A model generated the notes under the pieces. That model was not told the origin of the DNA. It worked only from the letters and a program-made list of their open reading frames with translations, and did no database searches. The position numbers were made by a program, and so were the translations under genes. Source: Planctomycetota bacterium (GTDB taxonomy: Bacteria; Planctomycetota; MHYJ01; JACQXL01; JACQZI01). From it: 64,000 bases of DNA. Below are positions 43,518 through 50,562 of this stretch, one piece after another. The DNA lies in assembly GCA_016207825.1 (NCBI GenBank), contig JACQZI010000014.1:3183-67182 (forward strand). The letters are read 5' to 3'. Position 1 is the stretch's first letter, and each line of letters begins with the position of its first letter.

Positions 43518-44227
43518 GCATAAATACCACATTTCCTACGCCGGTTAAATTAATCCAAGAAGAAATAAAAACACTGAAGTTCTTGATGAATCAAACAAGA
43601 ATATCACAGTTTTGTGGCGATGCCGGAAGGGCATACAGTGTATACAATAAATACCCTCAATTGATCCGAAAAAATCAACTAAAAAACTTTAACTTTTATT
43701 TTAATACATTTTTCGATGTTCCTTGCGCTGATATTGGTTTAACTCTACGAATATTTGTAAATGCAGATGTTAAAATACAAAATAACAGTTATGAAAAAGT
43801 GTGTTATCATTTAATAGTTACGAAAAAAGCCAGAAGGAGCCAGGAAGAACTACGTTACACATTATTTAGAAATTTTCATTTTGACTATAATCCTAAAGCT
43901 AATGAAAGTGGACATCCATTTTTTCATTTACAGTACGGAGGAGGAACGGGTCGCTCGTTCGGGGCCGAATATGCAATTAACATCACTTTTCCAAGTATAG
44001 ATTTGCCTCGTATCTCTTATAAGCCCATGTCATTAGCATTATTAATGCAAATAGTTTTTATGCATTTTTATGATGAAAATGTTGTAAAACTACGTGAAGA
44101 CAATGATTGGAAAAGCATTCTATGGAATAATGAACAGCTATGCTGGAAAGACTACTATGCTGAATGTTCTGCTTATTTAAATTCAGAGGAAAAACATATA
44201 CTTTGTAATCATTTCTGCGGGAAATAA
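43514..44227 (+). CDS. Hypothetical protein, third gene of the GHKL operon
   Basis: 237 residues, no signal peptide, no membrane segment. The start overlaps the previous stop (ATGA). The most distinctive stretch is 'FRNFHFDYNPKANESGHPFF' followed by 'HLQYGGGTG', a His/Asp/Gly-rich pattern in a predicted beta region that might be a binding or active site. I do not recognise the family with confidence. Being last in an operon with sensor-kinase-like and receiver-like proteins, it is a candidate effector. The convergent methyltransferase gene ends 21 bases away. Confidence 0.7.
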   Translation: MSINTTFPTPVKLIQEEIKTLKFLMNQTRISQFCGDAGRAYSVYNKYPQLIRKNQLKNFNFYFNTFFDVPCADIGLTLRIFVNADVKIQNNSYEKVCYHLIVTKKARRSQEELRYTLFRNFHFDYNPKANESGHPFFHLQYGGGTGRSFGAEYAINITFPSIDLPRISYKPMSLALLMQIVFMHFYDENVVKLREDNDWKSILWNNEQLCWKDYYAECSAYLNSEEKHILCNHFCGK

Positions 44228-44248
44228 ACTTACTTTAACTAAAACTGC

Positions 44249-45565
44249 TTAGTATTTATAATAACCATTCCAAAGCGGTAATTCTTTCAATGCAGTAACT
44301 GTAAGATGTCGACACCTTATTCTTTTATCTAACCATTTTGTGGTTTTATCGCATTTTAGACTGTTAGTTAACTTCTTACACTCACTAAGTAATTTATTAT
44401 ATGGAGTCAGTACTATTAAATGATTCTCAGCCGCAACCTTCTTTTTACCGGCAATTATTGTTGATATAATGCGCTTTTTTTCGTCCGGTCTAGATGTTCT
44501 GCGAATAACAACAAATGGAGGAGAGAAAAGTTTTCCGGAGAATTTACGATAGTTTTTAAATCTTTTAACAATTCCGTCTTTAGGTAATTCGCGAGCAAAA
44601 ATATATCTGCATTTTAAACCCTTTTTAATGTCTCTATGTGGGACAACAGCTCCGACATTAACATCAAATAAATCCTTAACCCGTTTTTTAGATTTAATTC
44701 TCGGCAAAGCCCAAAAACCTTTTCTTTTATTTCCTTTATCTTTCTTCACAGTTAAATGCAATATAAAGACATCAATATCGGTCAATTTATCGAATTGCCC
44801 CACAACTTCTATCTTAGTTATTTTTGCCAGCGAAGAAATTAGTTTTCTCCATTTTTCATATCGTGAGCCAGTCCTTAAAACATCTGGTAATATTGCAGAA
44901 ATATGACTTCCTGAAGGGTTAGAAGTGAGACATTTTTCAATAAAAACCGCTGCAGTTGAAACCTTTCCGCATGCCCAAGTACATCCATTTGGTGCCTTCA
45001 TCATTGTAAAGGGAGGATTAATTAAGATATGCTTCTTTTCTTTGGGTTCATTAGTTATTGAAAGAAAATTACCAGTTTGAATAAAAGGAAATGTATTAGA
45101 TAACAAACAAGGATTTTCTTTATTTACAGGAAGCCCGCGCAAAATTGCCAATAATGCAAGTCGAATCTTTGTTAGATGGACAAGTTCAGGGTAAATATCA
45201 TAGCCTCTAATCTGTTTCCCCCAATTTGTTAAAGTAGTTTTAAGGTCGTTGCCCAAGGGTAATCTTGCCGCATATGCTACAAGTAAATCTCCGGCACCGC
45301 ATGCGGGGTCAAGTATCGTCAATTTATTAGAATAATTATTGAAAGGGATTTTACATGTTTGTTTTGCTAGTTCCTTACCGGTAAAAAATATGCCTGATGA
45401 TTTTTGAGTATTTAAATTAACTAAACGACGTAACTCTCTACTGGGTTCCCCATTTAGAGCGGCAAAAACTTGTTTGTTATGTGTTTTATTTAGATTACGA
45501 AAGGAATCAAGAAGTAATGTTTCTGTGTTTCTAACATAACTTTTAAATTGATTAAGGTGATTCAT
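44249..45565 (-). CDS. N6-adenine DNA methyltransferase (HsdM-like)
   Basis: About 438 residues from the ATG at 45565 (an in-frame start at 45586 is less likely). SAM-binding motif I 'LTILDPACGAGDLLVAYAA' near residue 90, catalytic motif IV 'HILINPPFTMM', and a C-terminal part resembling a target-recognition region ending 'HLTVTALKELPLW'. 'QKSSGIFFTGKELAKQTC' before motif I is typical of type I/IIG methylases. No restriction subunit or specificity subunit is recognisable beside it, so it may be an orphan or work with the convergent operon. AT-rich like the island. Confidence 0.87.
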   Translation of the reverse strand: MNHLNQFKSYVRNTETLLLDSFRNLNKTHNKQVFAALNGEPSRELRRLVNLNTQKSSGIFFTGKELAKQTCKIPFNNYSNKLTILDPACGAGDLLVAYAARLPLGNDLKTTLTNWGKQIRGYDIYPELVHLTKIRLALLAILRGLPVNKENPCLLSNTFPFIQTGNFLSITNEPKEKKHILINPPFTMMKAPNGCTWACGKVSTAAVFIEKCLTSNPSGSHISAILPDVLRTGSRYEKWRKLISSLAKITKIEVVGQFDKLTDIDVFILHLTVKKDKGNKRKGFWALPRIKSKKRVKDLFDVNVGAVVPHRDIKKGLKCRYIFARELPKDGIVKRFKNYRKFSGKLFSPPFVVIRRTSRPDEKKRIISTIIAGKKKVAAENHLIVLTPYNKLLSECKKLTNSLKCDKTTKWLDKRIRCRHLTVTALKELPLWNGYYKY

Positions 45566-45624
45566 AACAGACCGCCTGACAAACACATGGTCTTTCTAAG
45601 AATAAGGAATAAATGTTTATCGGA

Positions 45625-45653
45625 ATTATACGATGGTTAGAATATAAAAACAA
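45625..45653 (-). promoter_or_regulatory. Promoter of the methyltransferase gene
   Basis: Minus strand: TTGTTT (45648-45653), 17 bases, TATAAT (45625-45630), with about 52 bases of leader to the ATG at 45565. Confidence 0.5.
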
Positions 45654-45798
45654 TATAATCACTATATAAACCATCTAGATATTTAGCTAATCCGGGGACA
45701 GCTAATCCGGGGACACGTACTAATTTCCGTTTAATTCGTTGCTTGAATTTCCCCGTCTTCTACTTCCCGTTTTTCCGCAAAGGTAGTATCAATACGCC

Positions 45799-46128
45799 AA
45801 AGAGGTAGTACTCCACTCGTCTAGGGCTAATACTCCATTCGTCTAGTGTCAGTATAGCATTCGTCAAGGGGCGGTATACGATTCGTATATAACCGGTACT
45901 GCATTCGTCTAGTGTCAGTAGACCATTCGTCAAGGGTTAGTAGACGATTCGTCAAGGGTCGGTACAACATTCGTATATGACCGGTACCCGATTCGTCAAG
46001 GGTTGGTACACGATTCGTCTAGGGTCACTATAGCATTCGTATATGACCGGTACCCGATTCGTCAAGGACCGGTACGGCATTCGTCTAGGGCCGGTATTCG
46101 ATTCGTATATAACCGGTACACCATTCGT
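45799..46128. repeat. 22-bp tandem repeat array 1, fifteen units
   Basis: ATTCGT recurs at exactly 22-base intervals fifteen times (ends at 45820, 45842, 45864 and so on to 46128; the first unit has ACTCGT and no unit gains or loses a base). The 5' four bases of each unit are one of three types (CTAG, CAAG, ATAT), followed usually by GGTCGGTAC or ACCGGTAC and two or three variable bases. The unit starting ATATGACCGGTACCC occurs twice unchanged. A degenerate unit may precede at 45777. 22 bp is not a multiple of three, so this is not coding, and there are no spacers, so it is not CRISPR. Confidence 0.95.
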
Positions 46129-46499
46129 TTAGGGGGTGAGATACCGATTCAGGCGTGATATATATAAACCAGAGGGGGGGAGTAGATACCCCCTCCATCC
46201 CGCCTTGCGACTAGAGGAAGGGCGGGATTCCGGGGACTGTAGCCCCCTCCGTCCCTTGAGGGACTTCGGGGACGCCAAATCAATTGTATTATAGCAGGGA
46301 CAGCCCCCTCTCTATTCCTTCGGGGACTATAGACAGCAGTCATCCCGTGAGGGATAGCCCCCTATGCTATCCCCCATAATTTTTAAAATGTAAAATTTCT
46401 TTATAATTTTGTAAACTATTTTTACACTAATTTGGCTAAAAAACAAGCTATAAAGGCAAACAGTCGGATAAAAACGTTTTAAACGGCCTTTCGGGCGGG
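46129..46499. other. Spacer with GC-rich dispersed motifs then an AT-rich block
   Basis: 46140-46370 holds several copies of a short motif of the type GGGGACTRTAG next to CCCCCT runs, also seen at about 13755 and 14920. 46376-46450 is AT-rich with GTAAA/TTTAC repeats. No gene is credible; minus-strand open frames here are repeats. Confidence 0.5.
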
Positions 46500-46516
46500 T
46501 TGGCATGGAAATTGCT
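46500..46516 (+). promoter_or_regulatory. Sigma-54-type -24/-12 promoter
   Basis: TTGGCATGGAAATTGCT fits the consensus YTGGCACG-N4-TTGCW with one mismatch (T for C), and GG and GC are separated by the required ten bases (46502-46503 and 46514-46515). It points at the frameshifted gene beginning at 46676. The 22-bp array lies 370-700 bases upstream, where enhancer-binding sites for sigma-54 activators are usually found. Confidence 0.6.
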
Positions 46517-46540
46517 ATATAAGTAGTATGCAGTGCCACC

Positions 46541-46620
46541 TTTACGGCTAATAGGCCGTAAAATGGAAAGTACCCGTATCCCGTACGGCGAGAATGGGAA
46601 TTGCCCCGGCATTCGCCGGG
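46541..46620 (+). repeat. Hairpins in the leader of the frameshifted gene
   Basis: TTTACGGC-TAATAG-GCCGTAAA (46541-46562) and CCCGGC-ATTC-GCCGGG (46605-46620) are perfect stems in the presumed 5' untranslated region. They could regulate translation or simply be dispersed palindromes. Confidence 0.55.
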
Positions 46621-46675
46621 ACGCCCGATTGATACTACGTCGAATGGGCGGGACGGAAAGAAGGTGATTTTACGT

Positions 46676-47201
46676 ATGGTGTACGCACCGCTTTTATGAC
46701 TCTAACGACTACGATGGGGACGACGAATACTCCTATCAGGACGAACTTGATAACAAGTTCTTCCACGGGAAACCTTCAAACCAAAAACACCGCTTTACAT
46801 TAAAAGACATCGTATTTTTAATCGCCCGCCTTTCCAACCCTCGTGATGATAAACTGCCCCTTATCCAGGATTATTACATAATAGATTGCAAAGGAAGCAC
46901 CCTTTGCCGAAAATACCGCATAAGGCGCAAACGACTCGCCGGATTCCTTAGAAAAGTAAAACGGGAGTATAACTGGCTGGTCCACCGCCATGAAGGCGAA
47001 TTAATCCCCTTTTCCTTTAAGGAAATCATCTGCCTGGTCGGGCGCATCACCATTTCGTTATCCCCATGTGAAATACGCTGGTCTCAGGGTTATTATGATA
47101 CGGACGGCGACTGGCGAAAGACCTGCGAGAAGTGCAGCATACCCAAAACCACCCTTTTCCGCTTTTTAAGGTGTAAAATACGCCAGGCATTCCTTAATTA
47201 G
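46676..47201 (+). pseudogene. Frameshifted gene for a protein with two repeated HTH-like domains
   Basis: The ATG at 46676 has a good ribosome site (AGAAGGTG) but reads only seven codons to TGA. One base less in the TTTT run at 46692-46695 would join it to a long stop-free frame to the TAG at 47201, about 175 residues in all. The protein is basic and internally duplicated: 'FTLKDIVFLIARL' ... 'LAGFLRKVKREYN' is echoed by 'FSFKEIICLVGRI' ... 'LFRFLRCKIRQAF', each about 60 residues and resembling DNA-binding helical domains. It follows a sigma-54-type promoter and the 22-bp array, so it may once have bound that array (inference). No ATG-started long frame exists here. Confidence 0.65.
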
Positions 47202-47540
47202 CGGCTTTTTCTCTCTCCCCGCTACGTTGCCCCCTACCCCATGCTTCGGGGACTCCCCCCACCTACGCCATGGCTACGGGGGGACGACCAATATATCCTT
47301 GGGTAGGGTCAGCCTATTAATATTACGCAGAATGGGGCACTTAGGGGACGCTCATATTATATTTATTATTGTAGGAGCAGTCATTCCCACTTTGTCCCCA
47401 CGCTAAAAACACCCTCTTTCCAACTCCTTTTATTTTAAGCCATTGGAAACAGGCTCTTTTTCTCCATTCCCAAATGCGGGAATAATTCCATAAGGATGGA
47501 GGGACAAACGAATGGCGAATAGCGAATTCGGAATGTTGAA
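47202..47540. other. Gene-free stretch
   Basis: GC-rich motifs of the dispersed type at 47215-47300 (runs of CCCC, GGGGACTCCCCCC) and then mixed sequence. No convincing gene on either strand; a minus-strand open frame at 47341-47652 has no ribosome site or protein-like composition. Confidence 0.45.
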
Positions 47541-47563
47541 GTCCTCCAAAGGAGGGTAGAAAG

Positions 47564-47959
47564 ATAAGAAAAATTGAAGCCATCCCGTTAGAACGGGACG
47601 TCACTGACGTTCCGAAACACCCTGATGAACTGACCACCTTTGAGTTCATCAACAGGCACCTTTACCAGAGGGCGCTAAAAGGCGCTTACCGGAATGAATT
47701 AGAGCTGGTTAAGGAACGGCTATCGCCTTCGCTGGATTCGTTCAAGGACGCGGAGGAGTTTATGAAGGCAATGCGGAAAGATCATGACCTTAAGGAAAAA
47801 ACCGTCCGGGAACTGAAACAACTCTGGAAAAAGGACTATGACCTCAGGCCCGCGACAGGCGTAATCCTGATGCTGGCATTGTGGATTAATGCCCCAGCTG
47901 CCAGTGAGAATTACTGGTATAAATTGTTTGTCGGGCTGGAAGAAGGAGGTGAAGCATGA
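47564..47959 (+). CDS. Hypothetical helical protein, apparent ATA start
   Basis: An open frame begins at an in-frame stop near 47540 and runs to 47959. AGGAGGG lies eight bases before an ATA codon at 47564, exactly where an ATG would be expected; the first ATG is not until 47762, with no ribosome site. From the ATA the product is 131 residues, highly charged and helical ('ELTTFEFINRHLYQRALKGA', 'EEFMKAMRKDHDLKEK'), with a hydrophobic 'GVILMLALWINA' near the end. Its stop overlaps the protease ATG (ATGA), so the two were coupled. Either ATA is used or the start has been lost. Function unknown. Confidence 0.55.
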   Translation: MRKIEAIPLERDVTDVPKHPDELTTFEFINRHLYQRALKGAYRNELELVKERLSPSLDSFKDAEEFMKAMRKDHDLKEKTVRELKQLWKKDYDLRPATGVILMLALWINAPAASENYWYKLFVGLEEGGEA

Positions 47960-48168
47960 AACGCGTAATGTTTATAATAATCTTAGGGATTTTGGGAATC
48001 GGGCTGACAGCATGGGCGACTAAGCCGCCCGAACTCCCGCCGGATGTGATAATCATCCGCCCCTTATCTACTAAGGACAACCCATATCAATGGGAATATG
48101 ATGAAATGCTTAGCCCGACAGTAAGAATCACAACTGCCAATGGAATAGGGTCTGGCGTTGTGATTCAG

Positions 48169-48239
48169 AGTTCAATAGTTTCAAAGTTTAATAGTTCAAA
48201 AGAAACTCTTGAACAGTTGAACAATTCAACGGTTGAACT
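48169..48239. repeat. Repetitive palindromic insert in the protease gene
   Basis: Short alternating copies of AGTTCAA and TTGAACT (AGTTCAA at 48169 pairs with TTGAACT at 48233; GTTCAA...TTGAAC forms an inner hairpin). The segment stays in frame and encodes an Asn/Ser/Glu/Leu-rich insert just before the catalytic His block. Confidence 0.6.
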
Positions 48240-48787
48240 TTACGTTTTGACTGCTGCTCATGTGGTTGGGAATTACGCCAAGGTAGATGTGACATTCTAC
48301 GATTATAGCCACGAAGGCACTAAGACACTAAGCGCTTCTGTAGTTATTACGGATACGCTTAAAGATTTGGCATAGCTTAGTCTGAAAGCTGACAACTATA
48401 ATCTAAAAACTGCTGCGTTAGCAGATAGGGATTATCAATATTATCTGTTTGCCCCTGTTTATGTCGTTGGTTGCTCGTTAGGTTTATCTCCAAGACCGTC
48501 TTCAGGAATCATCTCGGCTATTAACTTTGATTCGGTGGAAGTTTCCGCGCCTATCTTACCCGGTAATTCCGGTGGTCCGGTTTACACGGCAGATACGCAC
48601 GAGTTAATCGGTATCGCAGTATGGGTTCGGTTATGCGGTAATCAACTTGTTACTACCATGGCGGGTATCGTGCCCATCTCGGAAATATACGATTTCCTGG
48701 ATTCAGCCACCAAGACTCTAAGACACCAAGAAAAACTTAGTGACTTTGTGCCTTCGTGGCAAATAAACCACAGGAAGGAGTTAGACT

Positions 48788-48880
48788 ATGCTGAAAGTAA
48801 TGTCGAGTTTCTGGCTGGGTGTGGTCAGGGCGGTTATCAAAATCGTTTTGGCTCTCATCCGGAAGAAAATAGAAAAATAA
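48788..48880 (+). CDS. 30-residue hydrophobic peptide with strong ribosome site
   Basis: AGGAAGGAG (48772-48780) lies seven bases before an ATG opening 30 codons: 'MLKVMSSFWLGVVRAVIKIV' then 'LALIRKKIEK' and TAA. It is a single hydrophobic helix with a basic tail, typical of small membrane peptides or type I toxin-like peptides. It is in a different frame from the protease remnant. The ribosome site is among the best in the region, which suggests real translation. Function unknown. Confidence 0.5.
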   Translation: MLKVMSSFWLGVVRAVIKIVLALIRKKIEK

Positions 48881-49102
48881 TCGCCACTCATAGGCAGTTA
48901 CAGGCGTTAAGGGGTACTGTGAACTCTTTGGCGCAACTGCGTATAGAGAGCGTTAAAAATATAGCCACGCCCCTTACCTGTTGGAAGGGACTCCCTATTA
49001 TTCGGGTGTCCCTGAAGTGCAACGGAGCGGGGGAAAAGCACAGAAGTCCCCCGATGTCATCTCGGGGGGCTCTGTGTCTCTGTGGCAAAAGGAGAATGTA
49101 AG

Positions 49103-49900
49103 ATGAGTATCACAAGAATATGGATAAAACTGGCTATCAACCCGCTGACACAGGCAGTGCCTAAAATGGCAGAGCTCTGGTCAGAGGGCTTGACCGGTAA
49201 CGCGGATAAGCTGATTGAACGCCTTAAGGCGGTCATCCCTGACGAAATGTCCTATCTTTCCAAGATGGCGGAACCTGCCGAGCAGGCATACCAGAATGTG
49301 CTTGACCCGGCTTTTGTCAGCCGGAGAGGCAAGAACAAGTCCAAAATAAATGCCAGCCAGGCATATAAAATCAAACGGGCATGGGCAAAATACCTGCGGA
49401 ACCTGGACCATGCGTTTGAGACCGTTGACGGCGTCACCGCCAAGCGGTTCAAGGATAATGTTATTGCCGCCAAGGAAGATTATGCCGAAAGGTTGAGCGA
49501 AAGCACGCTTGCCCTGACAGGCATTAAGGCCCTGGAATCCGGTCCCGCAAGGATTGCGGTTTATTGGCTGTCCGGCGACTCCAAAGCCAAAGGGATGATG
49601 AGGGCGGCAGACCTCTACATGGCGCCGAGCGAACCCTTTAACGTCACCACGGCGGAAAAGAAGAATTCGCTCCGGGTGCTTTTGATTTCCCGGCTCATAC
49701 AGGGCGGTATATCAATCATCCAGGGTGGAATGGGCATGCCCCTAATAACGGAAGTCAATACCCTCTTGAACTCGCTGGTTCAGGGGATGGTTGACCCGGC
49801 ATTGGGGCTGGAAAGCTTTGCTCCGGGCGGTGCTTCTCACTTGGACTTCGTCAAGGATAACGGACAGTTGTTTTTGTCTGTTAAGGTTTCTCAGGTATGA
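49103..49900 (+). CDS. Hypothetical protein of an orphan family
   Basis: 265 residues from the ATG at 49103 with AAGGAG ten bases upstream (a GTG in frame at 49082 overlaps that site). The protein is helical and basic in the first 130 residues ('KINASQAYKIKRAWAKYLRN'), then has a Gly-rich amphipathic segment 'LIQGGISIIQGGMGMPLI' and a C-terminal 'GASHLDFVKDNGQLFLSVKV'. No known domain recognised and no signal peptide. The same C-terminus occurs as a remnant at 15032-15133 on the minus strand, proving a family. Neighbours are broken genes, so its context is accessory. Confidence 0.65.
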   Translation: MSITRIWIKLAINPLTQAVPKMAELWSEGLTGNADKLIERLKAVIPDEMSYLSKMAEPAEQAYQNVLDPAFVSRRGKNKSKINASQAYKIKRAWAKYLRNLDHAFETVDGVTAKRFKDNVIAAKEDYAERLSESTLALTGIKALESGPARIAVYWLSGDSKAKGMMRAADLYMAPSEPFNVTTAEKKNSLRVLLISRLIQGGISIIQGGMGMPLITEVNTLLNSLVQGMVDPALGLESFAPGGASHLDFVKDNGQLFLSVKVSQV

Positions 49901-50271
49901 ACTATACCCCTACGCTGCCCCTCACGGGATATCTGCTGATTACGCTACGGGTACGCCTGATTATGTAACTGTTGTAGAGCCGAGTGAGCCAGGTATAAGC
50001 TACCATGATGAGTTGGTCCCCGACCCTGCTTTGTGGGGTCGGGGAGGCTCATTCGCACGGACGTCTTTATATTATGTTGGGACACTCTCTTTCCTTATCG
50101 CGGAGGGATTTCCTTGCATTTCTCAATGATTATGATAGATTAAGCCGCTAAATGAGTGACCCACACACCTAAAAACCATAAGTATATACAATTGATTGAA
50201 TGGTTTTAGGTCTGGGGTTTCGCTCCATGAAATCTAATACTATAAAAAGGCACTAATGTAAATGGAGCTCA
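49901..50271. other. Spacer with hairpins
   Basis: CCCCGACCC/GGGTCGGGG forms a 9-bp stem at about 50019-50044. ACCTAAAAACCAT (50167-50179) and ATGGTTTTAGGT (50200-50211) form an imperfect inverted repeat around an AT-rich loop just before the zinc-ribbon gene. An overlapping open frame to 50129 starts inside the previous gene and is not credible. Confidence 0.45.
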
Positions 50272-50547
50272 ATGTCAACAAATGATACTGATTTTACCTG
50301 CCCGCACTGCGGGACTAATCTGCCCGCCAATGCCACCTCCTGCAAGGAATGCGGCTCGGATAAATCCACCGGCTGGGCTGAGGATGCCGCTGATTCCGGC
50401 ACGGATATCCCCTCCCAATTCACCGACGCGGATTACGACGACTTCGTCAAGAAAGAATTCGGACGGCCTTTCCTCCTCAACCCCTGGTTCATCATAACAA
50501 CCTTTATAATACTATTATTGATTTTCTTGATGATATTCTACCGATAA
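50272..50547 (+). CDS. Small zinc-ribbon protein with C-terminal membrane helix
   Basis: 91 residues. A rubredoxin-like zinc ribbon at the N-terminus ('CPHCGTNL' ... 'CKECGSDK'), an acidic linker, and a hydrophobic helix at about 70-89 ('WFIITTFIILLLIFLMIFYR'). Tail-anchored topology with the ribbon in the cytoplasm is likely. It precedes galT, whose promoter lies inside its last codons. Function unknown; such proteins are frequent in planctomycetes. Confidence 0.72.
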   Translation: MSTNDTDFTCPHCGTNLPANATSCKECGSDKSTGWAEDAADSGTDIPSQFTDADYDDFVKKEFGRPFLLNPWFIITTFIILLLIFLMIFYR

Positions 50548-50554
50548 CTATAAT
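50527..50554 (+). promoter_or_regulatory. Promoter giving a nearly leaderless galT transcript
   Basis: TTGATG (50527-50532), 16 bases, TATAAT (50549-50554); expected start about two bases before the ATG at 50563. No ribosome site. Confidence 0.6.
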
Positions 50555-50562
50555 ATACGCCT

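Larger units (their letters stand above)
47956..49101 (+). pseudogene. Trypsin-like serine protease interrupted by an in-frame TAG
   Basis: A signal peptide ('MKRVMFIIILGILGIGLTAWA') leads a trypsin-like fold with the complete triad: His in 'YVLTAAHVVGN', Asp in 'TDTLKDLA', Ser in 'LPGNSGGPVY'. The frame is broken by a single TAG at 48373-48375 right after 'KDLA', where the family has 'DLALL'; the same frame then continues ('LSLKADNYNLKTAAL') to beyond the serine. A TTG-to-TAG change explains it. Between 'SGVVIQ' and 'LYVLTAAH' about 23 residues are encoded by a palindromic repeat. After about 48770 the frame probably no longer codes. HtrA-like secreted or periplasmic quality-control role if ever active. 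Confidence 0.75.

Noticed and set aside
44249-45565. Complete restriction-modification system
   Set aside because: Only a methyltransferase is visible; no restriction or specificity subunit lies nearby, so a full system is not claimed.
45799-46128. CRISPR array
   Set aside because: Units are contiguous at 22 bases with no unique spacers of 25-40 bases and no cas genes, so this is a tandem repeat.
46139-46539. Minus-strand open frames between the array and the sigma-54 promoter
   Set aside because: They run through GC-rich dispersed repeats and lack ribosome sites and protein-like composition.
46690-46700. RF2-type programmed +1 frameshift at CTTTTATGAC
   Set aside because: The stop does not follow CTT directly and no internal Shine-Dalgarno spacing fits; a one-base insertion is simpler.
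45799-47201. Plasmid replication origin with iterons and Rep
   Set aside because: The downstream protein does not look like a known Rep, no partition genes are present and the flanks are chromosomal, so the iteron comparison is kept only as an analogy.
49791-50129. 112-codon frame after the 49103 gene
   Set aside because: It begins inside the preceding gene in another frame and lacks a ribosome site; part of it reads protein-like, but evidence is too weak.
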